Assembly (NCBI GenBank): GCA_964434855.1
Contig: CAYSWR010000053.1
Location: 1 to 5,913, forward strand
Reading direction: 5' to 3'
Length of the DNA stretch: 5,913 nucleotides
Source: UBA8516 sp964434855
Lineage (GTDB): Archaea; Thermoproteota; Nitrososphaeria; Nitrososphaerales; Nitrosopumilaceae
This document shows, piece by piece, positions 5,524 through 5,913 of the stretch (positions within the stretch are counted from its first letter, which is position 1; each line of letters begins with the position of its first letter). The translations under genes were made by a program, and so were the position numbers. The notes beneath the pieces were generated by a model. That model did no database searches. It saw only the letters and a list, made by a program, of their open reading frames with translations, and was not told the origin of the DNA.

Positions 5524-5666
5524 TTAAAAATAAAAACAAACTTTTTTTATTCTGTTACAAACATCAAGACTTGCATTTCTAAGCTCTGCAATTTCGTTTG
5601 GAGTTCTTGCATTTTTATTTAAAGCAGCAATAATTTTTTTGATCTACTATATCTAAATTTGATCAA
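5524..5666 (-). pseudogene. Frameshifted remnant of a small winged-helix (HTH) gene
   Basis: On the minus strand, 39 codons from 5643 down to 5527, then TAA at 5524-5526, read as a convincing helix-turn-helix: IIAALNKNARTPNEIAEL, then RNASLDVCNRIKKV. No ATG, GTG or TTG opens this frame, and two TAG codons sit directly upstream. In another frame a TTG at 5664-5666 gives MIKFRYSRSKK and runs into an A7 tract (T7 at 5634-5640 on the plus strand). One extra A there would fuse both parts into a protein of about 47 residues with the usual RSKKII.AL opening of a winged-helix regulator. A poor TATA-like stretch around 5688-5696 lies about 26 nt before that TTG. The protein also stops right after the recognition helix, with no wing. 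Either a decayed gene, a sequencing error in the homopolymer, or chance. It converges on the CBS gene with one base between the stops. Confidence 0.4.
5542..5548 (+). terminator. T-run terminator after the CBS-zinc finger gene
   Basis: Seven consecutive T residues on the coding strand begin 20 nt past the CBS gene stop, following an A-rich stretch and without a hairpin. This is the usual form of an intrinsic archaeal terminator. The same bases would encode the Lys-Lys pair of the antisense winged-helix remnant. Confidence 0.5.
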
Positions 5667-5713
5667 CTTTAGTCTAACATTGATTCTATACTATTTTATT
5701 GAATTTTATGTTA

Positions 5714-5836
5714 TGGTCCCACGCGCAGGACTTGAACCTGCGACAACCCGGTTTCTGTAAGCCTGATAGGCTGACATCAGTTAGCCAAAAGCCAACCACT
5801 ACAGCCGGAAGCTCTACCAGGCTGAGCTAGCGTGGG
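5714..5836 (-). tRNA. tRNA-Tyr (anticodon GTA), intron-containing, CCA encoded
   Basis: The minus strand folds as a complete tRNA. The acceptor stem CCCACGC (5830-5836) pairs fully with GCGTGGG (5718-5724); discriminator A is at 5717 and CCA at 5714-5716 is encoded. The D arm is GCTC/GAGC with loop AGCCTGGTA; the T arm is GCAGG/CCTGC with loop TTCAAGT; the variable loop is TTGTC. The anticodon stem is TCCGG (5804-5808 region of the 5' exon) with CCGGG in the 3' exon, and the loop is CTGTAG plus A, giving anticodon GTA. C1-G72 and A73 are the archaeal tyrosine identity elements. Exons are 5799-5836 and 5714-5752, split after position 37. The loop sequence TGTAG fits the UNUAR motif used for pseudouridine 35 formation. 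A box A at 5860-5867 lies at promoter distance. Confidence 0.95.
5753..5798 (-). other. 46-nt intron of tRNA-Tyr at position 37/38
   Basis: The boundary is set by a bulge-helix-bulge core: anticodon-loop bases CTGT (positions 32-35) pair perfectly with intron bases ACAG, flanked by three-base bulges AG|T at the 5' site and AA|A at the 3' site, the pattern cut by the archaeal tRNA splicing endonuclease. The inner helix is weak (only G-U pairs next to the bulge). Instead the intron can fold into two separate hairpins: GTTGGC/GCTAAC (5780-5796) and AGCCT/AGGCT (5760-5772). Confidence 0.85.
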
Positions 5837-5859
5837 ACAATTTCACCTCGTATTTTCGT

Positions 5860-5867
5860 ATTAAATA
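5860..5867 (-). promoter_or_regulatory. Box A promoter of tRNA-Tyr
   Basis: TATTTAAT on the minus strand is centred 27-28 nt from the 5' end of the tRNA, so transcription should start one or two bases before the mature end. The remaining bases to the window edge (5868-5913) show no feature I can support. Confidence 0.65.
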
Positions 5868-5913
5868 ACTATCGATAATTAGTTTCAAGTTTGAAAGAAT
5901 TAATCAATTTCAT

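Noticed and set aside
5581..5605. A 21-codon minus-strand frame (MQELQTKLQS start) within the winged-helix remnant
   Set aside because: It is another frame of the same bases; the helix-turn-helix frame has much better protein character.
5869..5913. A 14-codon minus-strand frame at the right edge, ATG at 5913 to TAG at 5869
   Set aside because: It is very short, cut by the window edge and overlaps the area of the tRNA promoter. It could be the end of a gene entering from outside, but nothing supports that.
1..5913. Search by eye for CRISPR arrays, insertion sequences, attachment sites and defence genes
   Set aside because: No spaced direct repeats, transposase, integrase or terminal inverted repeats were seen, and the tRNA gene is not flanked by a duplicated 3' end within the window.

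Overview
The window looks like a piece of chromosome from a low-GC ammonia-oxidising archaeon of the Nitrososphaerota (Thaumarchaeota), probably Nitrosopumilaceae-like. The reasons are an archaeal TFB, Gar1 and SRP19 beside ribosomal protein S8e, an archaeal ScpA/ScpB pair, an intron-containing tRNA-Tyr with the archaeal C1-G72 pair, and TATA (box A) elements placed about 26 nt upstream of start codons instead of Shine-Dalgarno sites. The genus is inference; no marker was compared with a database.

Layout. Positions 4-1988 (minus strand) hold an information-processing operon read in the order rps8e, srp19, gar1, tfb. It joins a ribosomal protein, the signal recognition particle protein SRP19, the H/ACA pseudouridylation protein Gar1 and a general transcription initiation factor; gar1 and tfb overlap by 4 nt. 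Positions 2081-3387 (minus) hold scpA then scpB, the kleisin and winged-helix partners of an SMC condensin; Smc itself is not in the window. A divergent intergenic region (3388-3511) separates scpA from three plus-strand genes: a 55-residue zinc-ribbon protein (3512-3679), a zinc-dependent medium-chain alcohol dehydrogenase (3718-4770), and a two-CBS-domain protein ending in a C2H2 zinc finger (4893-5522). Behind it, on the minus strand, lies what looks like a broken small winged-helix gene (5524-5666), then tRNA-Tyr(GTA) with a 46-nt intron and an encoded CCA end (5714-5836). The last 77 bases hold the tRNA promoter and nothing else I can call.

Most of the window is conserved housekeeping DNA, not an accessory island, and I see no new multi-gene system. 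The points most worth a second look are the CBS-C2H2 fusion, the small zinc-ribbon gene whose start is better placed by its promoter than by the longest ORF, the disrupted winged-helix remnant, the tRNA-Tyr intron with a clear splice-site core but an atypical inner fold, and the consistent leaderless promoter geometry with many GTG/TTG starts. No gene-free stretch exceeds 300 bases.
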